Source: Bdellovibrio sp. qaytius
GTDB lineage: Bacteria > Bdellovibrionota > Bdellovibrionia > Bdellovibrionales > Bdellovibrionaceae
Assembly (NCBI GenBank): GCA_004011035.1
Contig: CP025734.1
Location: forward strand, 2,192,001-2,256,000
Direction: 5' to 3'
Length of the DNA stretch: 64,000 bases
A program made the translations under genes and the position numbers. Positions 43,556 through 50,604 of this stretch are shown here, in pieces (within the stretch, counting starts at the first letter, position 1; the number at the start of each line of letters is the position of its first letter). The notes below the pieces were generated by a model, which did not search any database, had not been told where the DNA came from, and was given only the letters and a program-made list of their open reading frames with translations.

Positions 43556-43662
43556 TTTGTCGCAAGACAAACACATAGTACGACGGGTGCGCCTGAAGTA
43601 AGTCTTTCTGGAAATGAGCCTCTAGGGAAGATATTAAACCTGCAGAAATGTGGGTTTTTTAG
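43556..43662 (+). ncRNA. candidate structured RNA with terminator downstream of tRNA-Met
   Basis: Three hairpins in ~105 bases. One has a GCAA loop, one is a TCTTTCT/GGGAAGA stem, and the last is AAACCTGCA-GAAA-TGTGGGTTT (9 bp, GNRA loop) followed by TTTTTT. Stems are intact in copy B, and the last two in copy C, where the two substitutions fall in loop bases. It may be the trailer of the tRNA transcript or a separate small RNA. No known RNA family is recognised. Confidence 0.4.
43636..43662 (+). terminator. terminator in repeat copy A
   Basis: AAACCTGCA and TGTGGGTTT pair (with two G-T pairs) around a GAAA tetraloop, followed by T residues. The same terminator stands in copies C and B. Confidence 0.8.
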
Positions 43663-43670
43663 TTTTTAAA

Positions 43671-44360
43671 ATGCATCTAATTAACTATTTTTTCTTCCGG
43701 AATATTATGAAAAAAAAGAATAAGAAAAAAGCACCTGATAAAAATCTGCCAGTAGTATTTAAGACTCCTAAATGGGTCTATTTCATTGTAGCAATGTTTG
43801 GTTTTATTGCCAGCGTAGTAACGGTAATTGAATTTCACTCAGTACGATTAACTGTAACGCCATTGGCAGCCAAAAAAGGGCAAAATGAATTTTCTGTACC
43901 TATCGAAATTACAAATGATGGTGATCTAAATCTTTCTGATTTGAAATTTTATTTTTACATCAACAATTTTGCTTCTGCATCTTCACGCGTACCAGACGAC
44001 TTAAAACCACCTTATAAATTTTTTCGAATTCAATTTTCAGGTCTAGCAGCAGGTGCTGAACGTCGTTTAATTAGCCTAGCCACTGGAGAGAAACAAACTA
44101 TCTCATTACCCATTAAAGTGGATGAATTGCCAATGGAGGCAGATATCACCTTAGTAATTGATTGCCACCCAACTTGGTGGCCCCTAAATGACACTCGAGT
44201 TTACTTCAGGTTCGTGAACGAAGACGGACCTGGAGATTGGCGCTGGATAAAAAAGTCGTATCAAGATATTAAAAAGAAAATTGACAGTGAACTTAAGAAT
44301 GTAAACGCCGACGCCCCTGTCGAAACCCGCACTTTTCTAATCCCAAAATATAAACTCTAA
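43671..44360 (+). CDS. single-pass membrane protein of unknown function (island cargo)
   Basis: The protein has up to 229 residues from the ATG at 43671; the ATG at 43707 (MKKKNKKK) is an alternative, and the ATG at 43650 lies in the terminator. A Lys-rich N-terminus is followed by one membrane helix (WVYFIVAMFGFIASVVTVI) and a ~150-residue beta-rich domain outside the membrane (EFSVPIEITNDGDLNLSDLKF). No catalytic motif is visible. It is the first gene after repeat copy A. Function unknown; it may belong to the defence cargo. Confidence 0.55.
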   Translation: MHLINYFFFRNIMKKKNKKKAPDKNLPVVFKTPKWVYFIVAMFGFIASVVTVIEFHSVRLTVTPLAAKKGQNEFSVPIEITNDGDLNLSDLKFYFYINNFASASSRVPDDLKPPYKFFRIQFSGLAAGAERRLISLATGEKQTISLPIKVDELPMEADITLVIDCHPTWWPLNDTRVYFRFVNEDGPGDWRWIKKSYQDIKKKIDSELKNVNADAPVETRTFLIPKYKL

Positions 44361-44417
44361 TCCAAAGATATCAACTTTAAAGAGTAATTAAATTTTGTAT
44401 TTTCAAAAATTTACATT

Positions 44418-44457
44418 GAGATAATCGGCCTTAATGCCGTCTCGTCACCCTTTTTTT
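44418..44457 (+). terminator. weak terminator candidate before the ATPase gene
   Basis: CGGC-CTTAAT-GCCG inside GAGA...TCTC, with a run of seven T starting ten bases later. It would separate the membrane-protein gene from the ATPase/HNH operon. Confidence 0.3.
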
Positions 44458-44471
44458 AAAACAGTACTTTA

Positions 44472-44483
44472 GGTGCGCCTGAA
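44472..44483 (+). repeat. 12-bp fragment of the tRNA-end repeat
   Basis: GGTGCGCCTGAA is identical to a segment of copies A and B. The flanking bases have diverged. It lies between two cargo genes like the larger copies, but 12 bp could be chance. Confidence 0.3.
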
Positions 44484-44557
44484 TCAACCTCTCTCAACAG
44501 ACTTAAGTCGGACAGCTATAGATATTAATTTATTTACTATGGTACTATACTTAAGCA

Positions 44558-46144
44558 ATGACTACCCTGAAAGTATATTTTTGTAGAGAAGAAGAAATCA
44601 AACCAGAATCTAATGGATTTAGCGTTCATCTATTTAGGACATCAGACAATTGGAATGATTATGGAATGCGGACTATTTTTGAAGTTAAAATTTATTCGAA
44701 TGCAACGTTAGTTGCCGAAATAAAGGAATTTACAAAAATAGCGTTTTTGGATGAGTCGATTGAATCTCAAATTATCAAAATAGGACAAGTTAGAATTAGA
44801 GACTTGCCAGAAGATTTTTTGTCTCAATTAGCCGACGAAGAAAGTTATAATATAATACTAGGTGTTCTTGGTTTCAGCAAATCCATGAGACTGTTAATGT
44901 TACTAAGAGACTTTGCTACGCTTAAATCGCTTGGATATGATTTGAACTTCATATTTGAAAAGAATAAAGATGTTTATTATAAATCGCTAACAAGATATTC
45001 GAGCCCGTATTCTGCAGTGAATGGCTGTAGTTCTCTATTTCAAGTATCAGTTGAAAGTGTCGAACCTCAAATTAACTGTAGTTTTGAGTTGGAAGGGTTT
45101 GAAAATAGCCATAACCTAAATTTAAGTTTTGCCGAAAATCCCATTTTAAAAAACAGAGTTAATATATTAGTTGGAAAAAATGGCGTCGGGAAAAGTCAGT
45201 CTTTGAAGTATATTAGTTTGAAGGTAATCGAGGATATTATCGCAGGAGCTAGTACTCGTAATGCAAATTTTAATAGAGTCTTAGCTATTTCCAACATTTT
45301 GGAAGACGCTTTCCCCACAATCACAGATCTCCCTAAATTAGGCGGAGTGTTTTATAAGTACATTAATTTATTAGGTCGAGAGGGATCTCAATCTACAACA
45401 GCATCTGTCGTAGATATTTTAAGGCAAAGAAATGTACTAAAAGAATCCGATAAACTTAGTGTTCTTCATGCTTCTTTAAAGGGAGTATTGGATTATGATG
45501 ACTTATGGTTGCCATTGAAAGCTGAGTCAGTGGAGTTTGCAACTCATTTAGTCGAAGACACAACATATTTTCCAGCTTCATCGTTTTCGTCTTTATCTGA
45601 AAGAAAGAGACTTCAACTTACAGCTACAGTAGATCACAACAAACCTGTACAAATTATTTTGAATGATAAATTCGTAAAACTGAGCACAGGTCAGCAATTC
45701 TTTCTTAACATTGCTTTAAAGGTAGTAAGTTATATTTCGCCTAGGTCATTGCTGCTTTTCGAAGAACCCGAAACTTATCTGCATCCAAATTTAGAGGTAG
45801 ATTTTTTTCGGTTTGTAACATCGCTTTTAGATGTGGCTGATTCTTATGGAATTTTTAGCACTCATTCTGTTTACCTAGTTCGTGAGGTTATGAATTCTCA
45901 AGTTAGAGTTTTGGATAAACGCAACGATGTGATTAATGTTTATCAGCCATCTATACAAACCTTCGGGGCAAGCTTAGATACAATTTCTGACTATATTTTT
46001 GGAGATTTGTCGATTAATCCAGTGTTTAAAACTGAGCTTGATAAGCTTGGAGTACCAAGCGATGCGAGATTAAAGACGCTATCAAAATTTCTTGGCGAGG
46101 ATGCTATATACTATCTTGTTAACCGTAAGCAGAAACTAAAATGA
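44558..46144 (+). CDS. ABC/SMC-type ATPase, Septu PtuA-like
   Basis: The protein has 528 residues. After a ~190-residue N-terminal region, Walker A is GKNGVGKS (206-213). The ABC-type signature is KLSTGQQ (~374-380), Walker B is LLLFEEPETYLHP (398-410) and the switch His is FSTHS (H436). This is the overcoming-lysogenisation/RecF-like ATPase class. Its stop overlaps the ATG of an HNH gene (ATGA, 46141-46144), the arrangement of Septu anti-phage systems. A TATACT box six bases before the ATG and the absence of a ribosome-binding site suggest a leaderless mRNA. It could be another ATPase/HNH defence type. Confidence 0.75.
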   Translation: MTTLKVYFCREEEIKPESNGFSVHLFRTSDNWNDYGMRTIFEVKIYSNATLVAEIKEFTKIAFLDESIESQIIKIGQVRIRDLPEDFLSQLADEESYNIILGVLGFSKSMRLLMLLRDFATLKSLGYDLNFIFEKNKDVYYKSLTRYSSPYSAVNGCSSLFQVSVESVEPQINCSFELEGFENSHNLNLSFAENPILKNRVNILVGKNGVGKSQSLKYISLKVIEDIIAGASTRNANFNRVLAISNILEDAFPTITDLPKLGGVFYKYINLLGREGSQSTTASVVDILRQRNVLKESDKLSVLHASLKGVLDYDDLWLPLKAESVEFATHLVEDTTYFPASSFSSLSERKRLQLTATVDHNKPVQIILNDKFVKLSTGQQFFLNIALKVVSYISPRSLLLFEEPETYLHPNLEVDFFRFVTSLLDVADSYGIFSTHSVYLVREVMNSQVRVLDKRNDVINVYQPSIQTFGASLDTISDYIFGDLSINPVFKTELDKLGVPSDARLKTLSKFLGEDAIYYLVNRKQKLK

Positions 46145-46989
46145 AAAATATTCGGCCTTTAGTTAATGATGACCTTGATAAGTTAGATGAAGTTATTCTT
46201 GATAGACAAGGTGGCAGAAATAGAGATCTTTTTAATAGGATAAAAAAAAGACTGAAAAAAGAATGGACTGAATATTTAGATTCACAAGCTGATATTTCCA
46301 AATTTCAAGTTTCTGATACATACTGGAAGAATGACAAAGATACATATATAAATCTATATACTCATGCTAGAGATCCAATAGCAAAATATAAAACAGATTT
46401 GAAAGCTAGCCACTTTGGGGGGCTCGAAACTTGCCCTTATTGCGGATTGCCTAATGTTAGCACGATCGATCATTTTTTCCCTAAATCAATTTTTCCACAA
46501 TTTAGTTTTTTATTTAGAAATTTAGTGCCAAGTTGTTACGACTGCAATCGAATTAAAGATGATAAAGAACCTAAAAAAAATGAGCCCTTTTTTTTACATC
46601 CATATTTTAATTCTGAGTTGAGTCAAAATTTGCTCTTTTTTAATGTATCTATTCGTTGCGATACTGCCGTCTTTGAACTGTGTCCGATTTCGAGTTTGTC
46701 TATCGATCTTAAAAAAATTGTCGAGTTTCAAATCAAAGAATTAAAACTTTATGAAAGACTTAACGATGCTGCAAAAACTCCTTGGAATGGTTTAGTTAGA
46801 AATGCGAGAAACAGAACAACTCCATGGGATAAAGAGGATATTATTAAATTTGTATCCGATAGGGCTCAAGATAGTATTGATCAAACAGAAAGCTATAATA
46901 ATATTAATTTTATCATTTACACAGGAATTGCAAAGAGCGTACACGCAATTGATTTTTTAGAAAGTATCTCAACAAAAAGATTGGGCTAG
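46141..46989 (+). CDS. HNH endonuclease, Septu PtuB-like
   Basis: The protein has 282 residues. The zinc-ribbon HNH motif is CPYC (98-101), IDHFFPKS with D110-H111, and the second Cys pair SCYDCNRIK (C132, C135). It is preceded by a charged N-domain of ~90 residues. It is translationally coupled to the ATPase gene upstream. In Septu systems the ATPase and HNH proteins form a complex that degrades nucleic acid upon phage infection. Longer than many PtuB proteins; assignment rests on gene pairing and motifs. Confidence 0.78.
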   Translation: MKNIRPLVNDDLDKLDEVILDRQGGRNRDLFNRIKKRLKKEWTEYLDSQADISKFQVSDTYWKNDKDTYINLYTHARDPIAKYKTDLKASHFGGLETCPYCGLPNVSTIDHFFPKSIFPQFSFLFRNLVPSCYDCNRIKDDKEPKKNEPFFLHPYFNSELSQNLLFFNVSIRCDTAVFELCPISSLSIDLKKIVEFQIKELKLYERLNDAAKTPWNGLVRNARNRTTPWDKEDIIKFVSDRAQDSIDQTESYNNINFIIYTGIAKSVHAIDFLESISTKRLG

Positions 46990-47026
46990 CCATATGACAG
47001 TCTATAGTTAAGATTTTAAATCAATC

Positions 47027-47102
47027 CGCCTGAAGTAAGTCTTTCTAGAAATGAGCCTATAGGGAAGATATTAAACCTGCAGAAATGTGGGTTTTTTAGT
47101 TT
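47027..47102 (+). repeat. tRNA-end repeat, copy C (3' half)
   Basis: 76 bp matching the terminator half of copies A and B with two substitutions in the middle loop. It lies 37 bases after the HNH gene stop and includes the GAAA-loop terminator (~47069-47095). It separates the ATPase/HNH operon from the next cargo gene. Confidence 0.85.
47069..47095 (+). terminator. terminator in repeat copy C
   Basis: Same 9-bp stem with GAAA loop and T tail as in copy A. It would end the ATPase/HNH transcript. Confidence 0.75.
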
Positions 47103-47127
47103 ATAGATTAACGAGACTGCGACTTGA

Positions 47128-47658
47128 TTACAGGCCATTTGTTACACCATCTAGACTTGGCATTTTCTCATATGTAATCGCAGCAGTTTTATAAGTTTTA
47201 TTAATGGAAGAAAATGCCAGAGTTATCAAATCCTTATTTTTGATCCAAAACTTAGTACCCTTCTGCAACTCTGGTTCTTCCTTACCGTATTTTATCTTTA
47301 AAGCTGAGTAAAGCGTCTTAAAAATCTCTTCTGCTTCATCGTTTGAAGTTTGGGTAAATGTACTAGTTTTCAAATCAACTTTAGTACCTTGTTTCGGAAA
47401 CAAGATCTGAACTGAACTTAATTCTGACTTAGTATTAAAAGAAAATGTTAGATATGCTGTTGAAAGACCCGCGACAGTTCGAATTACATCATAAGAAGGC
47501 TCTGAGTTTTGACCTTTTGATAAATTCCCACCTGGATACAACGATTGAATTTGCTTTGTCGACATTCCCCAACTTGTTTTTTCATACCCAGCATTCGAAA
47601 TTGAACAAATGCATGCTAGAAAAACAATTGTGACTGCTTTTATACAAGTTGCTTTCAT
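47128..47658 (-). CDS. secreted protein of unknown function (island cargo)
   Basis: The protein has 176 residues from the ATG at 47658, which has GCGAGG nine bases upstream; the longer frame to 47760 runs into a tRNA-like fragment and is rejected. Residues 1-24 are a signal peptide (SNAGYE cleavage). The mature part begins with TSWGMSTKQIQSLYPGG and resembles small periplasmic or lipid-binding domains, but no family is named. It lies between repeat copy C and a T-arm fragment, in the opposite direction to the island's other operons. Confidence 0.6.
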   Translation of the reverse strand: MKATCIKAVTIVFLACICSISNAGYEKTSWGMSTKQIQSLYPGGNLSKGQNSEPSYDVIRTVAGLSTAYLTFSFNTKSELSSVQILFPKQGTKVDLKTSTFTQTSNDEAEEIFKTLYSALKIKYGKEEPELQKGTKFWIKNKDLITLAFSSINKTYKTAAITYEKMPSLDGVTNGL

Positions 47659-47733
47659 ATTTACCTCGCCATCTAAATTATTTTGTATCCTTAGTCCATC
47701 CTCAAGACTATTATTTAACTCGAAAACATCATG

Positions 47734-47760
47734 CAGCGGTTCAATCCCGCCTCGCACCAC
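47734..47760 (+). repeat. tRNA 3'-end-like fragment (T-arm and CCA)
   Basis: CAGCGGTTCAATCCCGCCTC followed by GCACCAC resembles a tRNA T-arm and 3' end and is similar to, but clearly diverged from, the end of tRNA-Met at 43519-43547. It sits between two cargo genes. A remnant of an attachment site is the likeliest reading. Confidence 0.5.
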
Positions 47761-47933
47761 TTAACTCGCCCCTTCTATTTACTTTCCATGAGTTATTCGA
47801 ATTACTGACCTATCAACACTTGAGATCTCAGCTTCTGCAACTCCGCCCGAACATATATCGTGTGGCGGACAGTGAAGTGTACCTTTGACATACCAAGTAT
47901 TTCGATCTTGTTTCGCACTGAATGGTCTCTGCT

Positions 47934-48392
47934 TCAATACTTGTTCACCATAAATTTCGACAAACTTCTTTTCGGCAAAATTAATGATTTTTTTTCACTC
48001 AGATCAACCAGCAAGGCTGCATCCTTTAATTTATTTTTCTGCATTTTGATAACCATATCTTTGGCTTGAATTAACGAATCTTGTGATTCGATGATCATCT
48101 GAAGCCCAGCGCGATTAGTGAGTAGACTTGTAAAAAGAAAAATCACCAAAATTAAATTCAAACATAATAGCCATTTTTTCCACACACCAACTTGATCTAA
48201 TTCCTCTTTAGAAACAAATATTTCAAAAGGCGCTAAAAATGTGACTCTTATCCGATCTAGAGGTTTTTGACTGACTAATTTTTTAGTTACCTTGTCGCCT
48301 ATGTACAAAGAGCCAATCATCCAAAGTAAAAGTAAGAATCCGTTCAGATATGACAGGTATAAAAACTGATCTATTTTCGAAATATTCATCAA
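47934..48392 (-). CDS. two-helix membrane protein of unknown function (island cargo)
   Basis: The protein has 152 residues (the second Met codon at 48389 is an alternative start). Hydrophobic helices cover ~13-33 and ~73-93, with a basic loop between. The C-terminal ~55 residues are polar with a short coiled coil (DSLIQAKDMVIKMQKNKLKD). No known domain. It lies between a T-arm fragment and repeat copy B. Confidence 0.5.
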   Translation of the reverse strand: MMNISKIDQFLYLSYLNGFLLLLWMIGSLYIGDKVTKKLVSQKPLDRIRVTFLAPFEIFVSKEELDQVGVWKKWLLCLNLILVIFLFTSLLTNRAGLQMIIESQDSLIQAKDMVIKMQKNKLKDAALLVDLSEKKSLILPKRSLSKFMVNKY

Positions 48393-48659
48393 AGGCTTCC
48401 TTGGCCTTAATCGTACCTGATGACCCGTTATATTTTAAATAAATAGTTATTTATGAATCGCACGGTCTAGCGACTCGAACGCATAGATTCCTATCCCCTT
48501 AGAACTGGGTTTGGGCCAAGCCCATTGAGGATAATTTTTTAAAAAAATAAGCATTTTCGAGCTGGAAATGCGTAACCCCTGTGTAGGCAGCTGGAAATGC
48601 CTTGATTTCACCCCAAAACCCATGGCATGGTACAGCAATTGGGTAGGCGGTGCAGTAAT
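48393..48659. other. intergenic stretch with degenerate repeats
   Basis: This ~267-bp stretch holds no convincing gene. The 84-codon minus-strand frame here overlaps repeat copy B and has no ribosome-binding site. AGCTGGAAATGC occurs twice (near 48560 and 48592), and AACCCATGGCATGGT is a short palindromic segment. The GTAGGCGG near 48643 hints at another decayed tRNA-like piece before the intact repeat begins. Confidence 0.4.
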
Positions 48660-48796
48660 GCCTCTCACTACCAATTTTTTCTTTTGTCGCAAGACAAACA
48701 CATAGTACGACGGGTGCGCCTGAAGTAAGTCTTTCTGGAAATGAGCCTCTAGGGAAGATATTAAACCTGCAGAAATGTGGGTTTTTTAGTTTTTAA
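48660..48796 (+). repeat. tRNA-end repeat, copy B (full length)
   Basis: 137 bp matching copy A with one extra T. It begins with the 14-base tRNA end GCCTCTCACTACCA but has no tRNA body before it. It ends in the GAAA-loop terminator, directly followed by the AAGGAG ribosome-binding site of the deaminase gene. Confidence 0.9.
48763..48789 (+). terminator. terminator in repeat copy B
   Basis: Same stem-loop and T run as in copies A and C. It lies 15 bases before the deaminase start codon, so that gene must be transcribed from a promoter after it or by read-through. Confidence 0.75.
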
Positions 48797-48803
48797 GGAG
48801 CCT

Positions 48804-49268
48804 ATGAGAGCCACTAATATGAGACCATCTAAAGTAGCCAATCTAATGAACCTAGCCGAAGTTGTCGCTCAGAGATCTCATGATGCCGAAACTCATGTCG
48901 GAGCTCTGCTTGTATCAAATAAAACCGGAGCCATTCTTGCGACGGGTTTCAATGGTTTCGTTCGCGGAGCAAATGACACTGAGCTGCCAAACACACGCCC
49001 CGATAAATACCCCTACATGGTTCATGCTGAACAAAACCTTATCGCCAACTGTGCCCGCCACGGAATTTCAATGGATGACTGTACAGTGGTTTGCACACAT
49101 TCACCGTGCGTTGTCTGCATGAGATTATTATTTCAATGCGGTATTACCGAAGTTCTTTATAAGGTTTCATACACTGACTCTGATAAAGTCAAAGAGATGA
49201 AAGACATTAAGGTTATCGAAATAGAAACCGAAGAACCTGGTATCAAAAAATTAAGATACGAAGTTTAA
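48804..49268 (+). CDS. cytidine/deoxycytidylate deaminase family protein (island cargo)
   Basis: The protein has 154 residues from the ATG at 48804, three bases after AAGGAG. Zinc-dependent deaminase motifs are HAE (H74, E76) and PCVVC (C102, C105), with THVGALLVSNKTGAILATGFNGF upstream. This is the dCMP deaminase/ComEB-like group that converts dCMP to dUMP; some phage-defence deaminases deplete dCTP by the same chemistry. It is bracketed by repeat copy B and fragment D. Metabolic or defensive role cannot be decided from sequence. Confidence 0.85.
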   Translation: MRATNMRPSKVANLMNLAEVVAQRSHDAETHVGALLVSNKTGAILATGFNGFVRGANDTELPNTRPDKYPYMVHAEQNLIANCARHGISMDDCTVVCTHSPCVVCMRLLFQCGITEVLYKVSYTDSDKVKEMKDIKVIEIETEEPGIKKLRYEV

Positions 49269-49284
49269 AGTTCTGACTCAAAGC

Positions 49285-49322
49285 AGGTCGGCGGTTCAAT
49301 TCCGCCTCTCACTACCAATTTT
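49285..49322 (+). repeat. tRNA-end repeat, fragment D (right island boundary)
   Basis: 38 bases match tRNA-Met positions 43515-43552 with one mismatch (G43530 to T49300), covering the variable loop, T-arm, acceptor and CCA. It lacks the downstream terminator part of copies A and B. It is the probable right attachment site. Confidence 0.85.
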
Positions 49323-49350
49323 CTGTCTTCGGAAATCAAACAAATAACCT

Positions 49351-49388
49351 AAGTATGCGAAACCTCTCCTGAGTGTTTTCGCATACTT
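49351..49388. terminator. 12-bp inverted repeat
   Basis: AAGTATGCGAAA and TTTCGCATACTT pair perfectly around a 14-base loop. A bidirectional terminator or a protein-binding site just outside the island is possible. Confidence 0.4.
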
Positions 49389-49401
49389 AAAACGGTTCAG
49401 A

Positions 49402-49438
49402 ACATCCAAACATAACAAAACATAACCAGACATAACCG
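49402..49438 (+). repeat. iteron-like 10-bp direct repeats
   Basis: ACATAAC occurs three times at exactly 10-bp spacing (49410, 49420, 49430), with a fourth partial unit ACATCC at 49402. One-turn spacing places all copies on one DNA face, as for iterons or recombinase arm sites. Confidence 0.5.
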
Positions 49439-49569
49439 CAATGGGTGTGTTCTAGGTGTAATTTAGGTGGGAGTGATTTATTGAAATCAAATCTGATTTC
49501 AATAGGTTACAAGTTTGGAAAAATAAGTCATTTTTCAAACACCTAGGTGAACACCCAATTTATTAGGGT

Positions 49570-49753
49570 GAGTTCGCAAAAGTACCCGCCCTAACAATCA
49601 CACACATTCCAAGCAGTTAAGGTCTGGTTCGTTCTGCTTATCTTCCTGACCACCCGCCCTCCACGAAGTTTCGGGCAGGTGGTCAGGAAGGCATAACTCA
49701 CCAAACCAAAATCAAAATTTAAAAAGAATAAGGGCGGGTACTTTTGCGAACTC
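49570..49753. repeat. nested palindromic element, candidate origin or oriT
   Basis: A perfect 23-bp inverted repeat (49570-49592 and 49731-49753) encloses a long hairpin: TTCCTGACCACC (49643-49654) pairs with GGTGGTCAGGAA, extended by GCCC/GGGC after one mismatch. It lies 78 bases before the Replic_Relax gene. Double-strand origin, oriT or a MITE-like element are all possible. Confidence 0.6.
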
Positions 49754-49830
49754 TAGGAAGAGAGAGCAGGGAACCAAATACAAAAACCTGAAGCAACTAT
49801 GTTGATTCAGACAATTTAAAAGGAATTTTT

Positions 49831-50601
49831 ATGCAGTTAGAATTAAATATTGAAGAAAAGCAACTTTCAGCAAAGAAAAGTAAACATAATGAAGTCATTT
49901 TATTAACCTCCAGGGATTACGAAATTATCTCTTTTGTTTGTGAAATGAAATTTGCTTCGATTGAAGATATATACGAAAAGTTTTTTAAAACGTTACGAGA
50001 CGGCTCAGAAAGTAAATCTATGTGGTGGGCTCGCGAACGCATCACTGAAATTTATAAACGCGGTTACATAAACCGTATTTATTCATTCAACGAGCGTAAA
50101 GCCTATTACCTTGGAACTAAAAAAGGCTACTACGAACTTATTAAAAGCTACCCGACTGTTATTCCTACAAGACCAGTCGAATCAATTAATTTTAATACTT
50201 TTGAACACGATAAGTTACTTTTGTCTTTGCGGCTTAAAATGGAAAAACAGAATGAATGTTCTAAATGGATTTCTGATCGAACGCTTTCACAGTTTCCTGA
50301 ATTATGCCCAAGCATAGATAAAAGTTATTTACCTGATGCGATCTACACAACGCCGACTGGCGAAAAGGTCGCCTTTGAGTTGGAAATTAGTCGTAAAGCC
50401 AAAAAACGCTATCACGAAAAAATCCAGAGCTATGTTAAATGTTTAAGATTGAACAAAGATAGCCTTTCAATTTTCAAAAAGGTGATTTTCATTGTTACAC
50501 AAGAGTCTGTTAGAGATTTGCTCGATAATGAAATTAAGCTTTATAAGCAATACTTTGATGTTCGTTTTGATAACTCAATTTTATCAAATCAGGGAGTTTA
50601 A
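49831..50601 (+). CDS. Replic_Relax-family (replication-relaxation) protein
   Basis: The protein has 256 residues. The N-half is a winged helix (LLTSRDYEIISFV, ARERITEIYKRGYINRI). The C-half has a nuclease-like core: PDA (D169), AFELE (E183, E185) and a Lys/Tyr helix (KAKKRYHEKIQSY). This agrees with the PF13814 replication-relaxation family of plasmids and mobile elements, which shares a PD-(D/E)xK-like fold. AAAGGA precedes the ATG. It is three bases from the coupling-ATPase gene and follows a large palindrome, so it probably acts at that site. Confidence 0.72.
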   Translation: MQLELNIEEKQLSAKKSKHNEVILLTSRDYEIISFVCEMKFASIEDIYEKFFKTLRDGSESKSMWWARERITEIYKRGYINRIYSFNERKAYYLGTKKGYYELIKSYPTVIPTRPVESINFNTFEHDKLLLSLRLKMEKQNECSKWISDRTLSQFPELCPSIDKSYLPDAIYTTPTGEKVAFELEISRKAKKRYHEKIQSYVKCLRLNKDSLSIFKKVIFIVTQESVRDLLDNEIKLYKQYFDVRFDNSILSNQGV

Positions 50602-50604
50602 TTT

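Noticed and set aside
47659-47760. N-terminal extension of the secreted island protein
   Set aside because: It reads back through a tRNA-like fragment. The ATG at 47658 has a ribosome-binding site and begins a signal peptide.
48447-48701. 84-codon minus-strand ORF
   Set aside because: It overlaps repeat copy B, has no ribosome-binding site and shows no domain; composition looks non-coding.
48777-48803. N-terminal extension (MGFLVFK) of the deaminase and, identically, of the gene near 43650
   Set aside because: These codons are the transcription terminator of the repeat read as protein; the same peptide appears at both copies for that reason.
49402-49438. CRISPR array
   Set aside because: Units are 10 bp with no spacers and there are no cas genes in the window.
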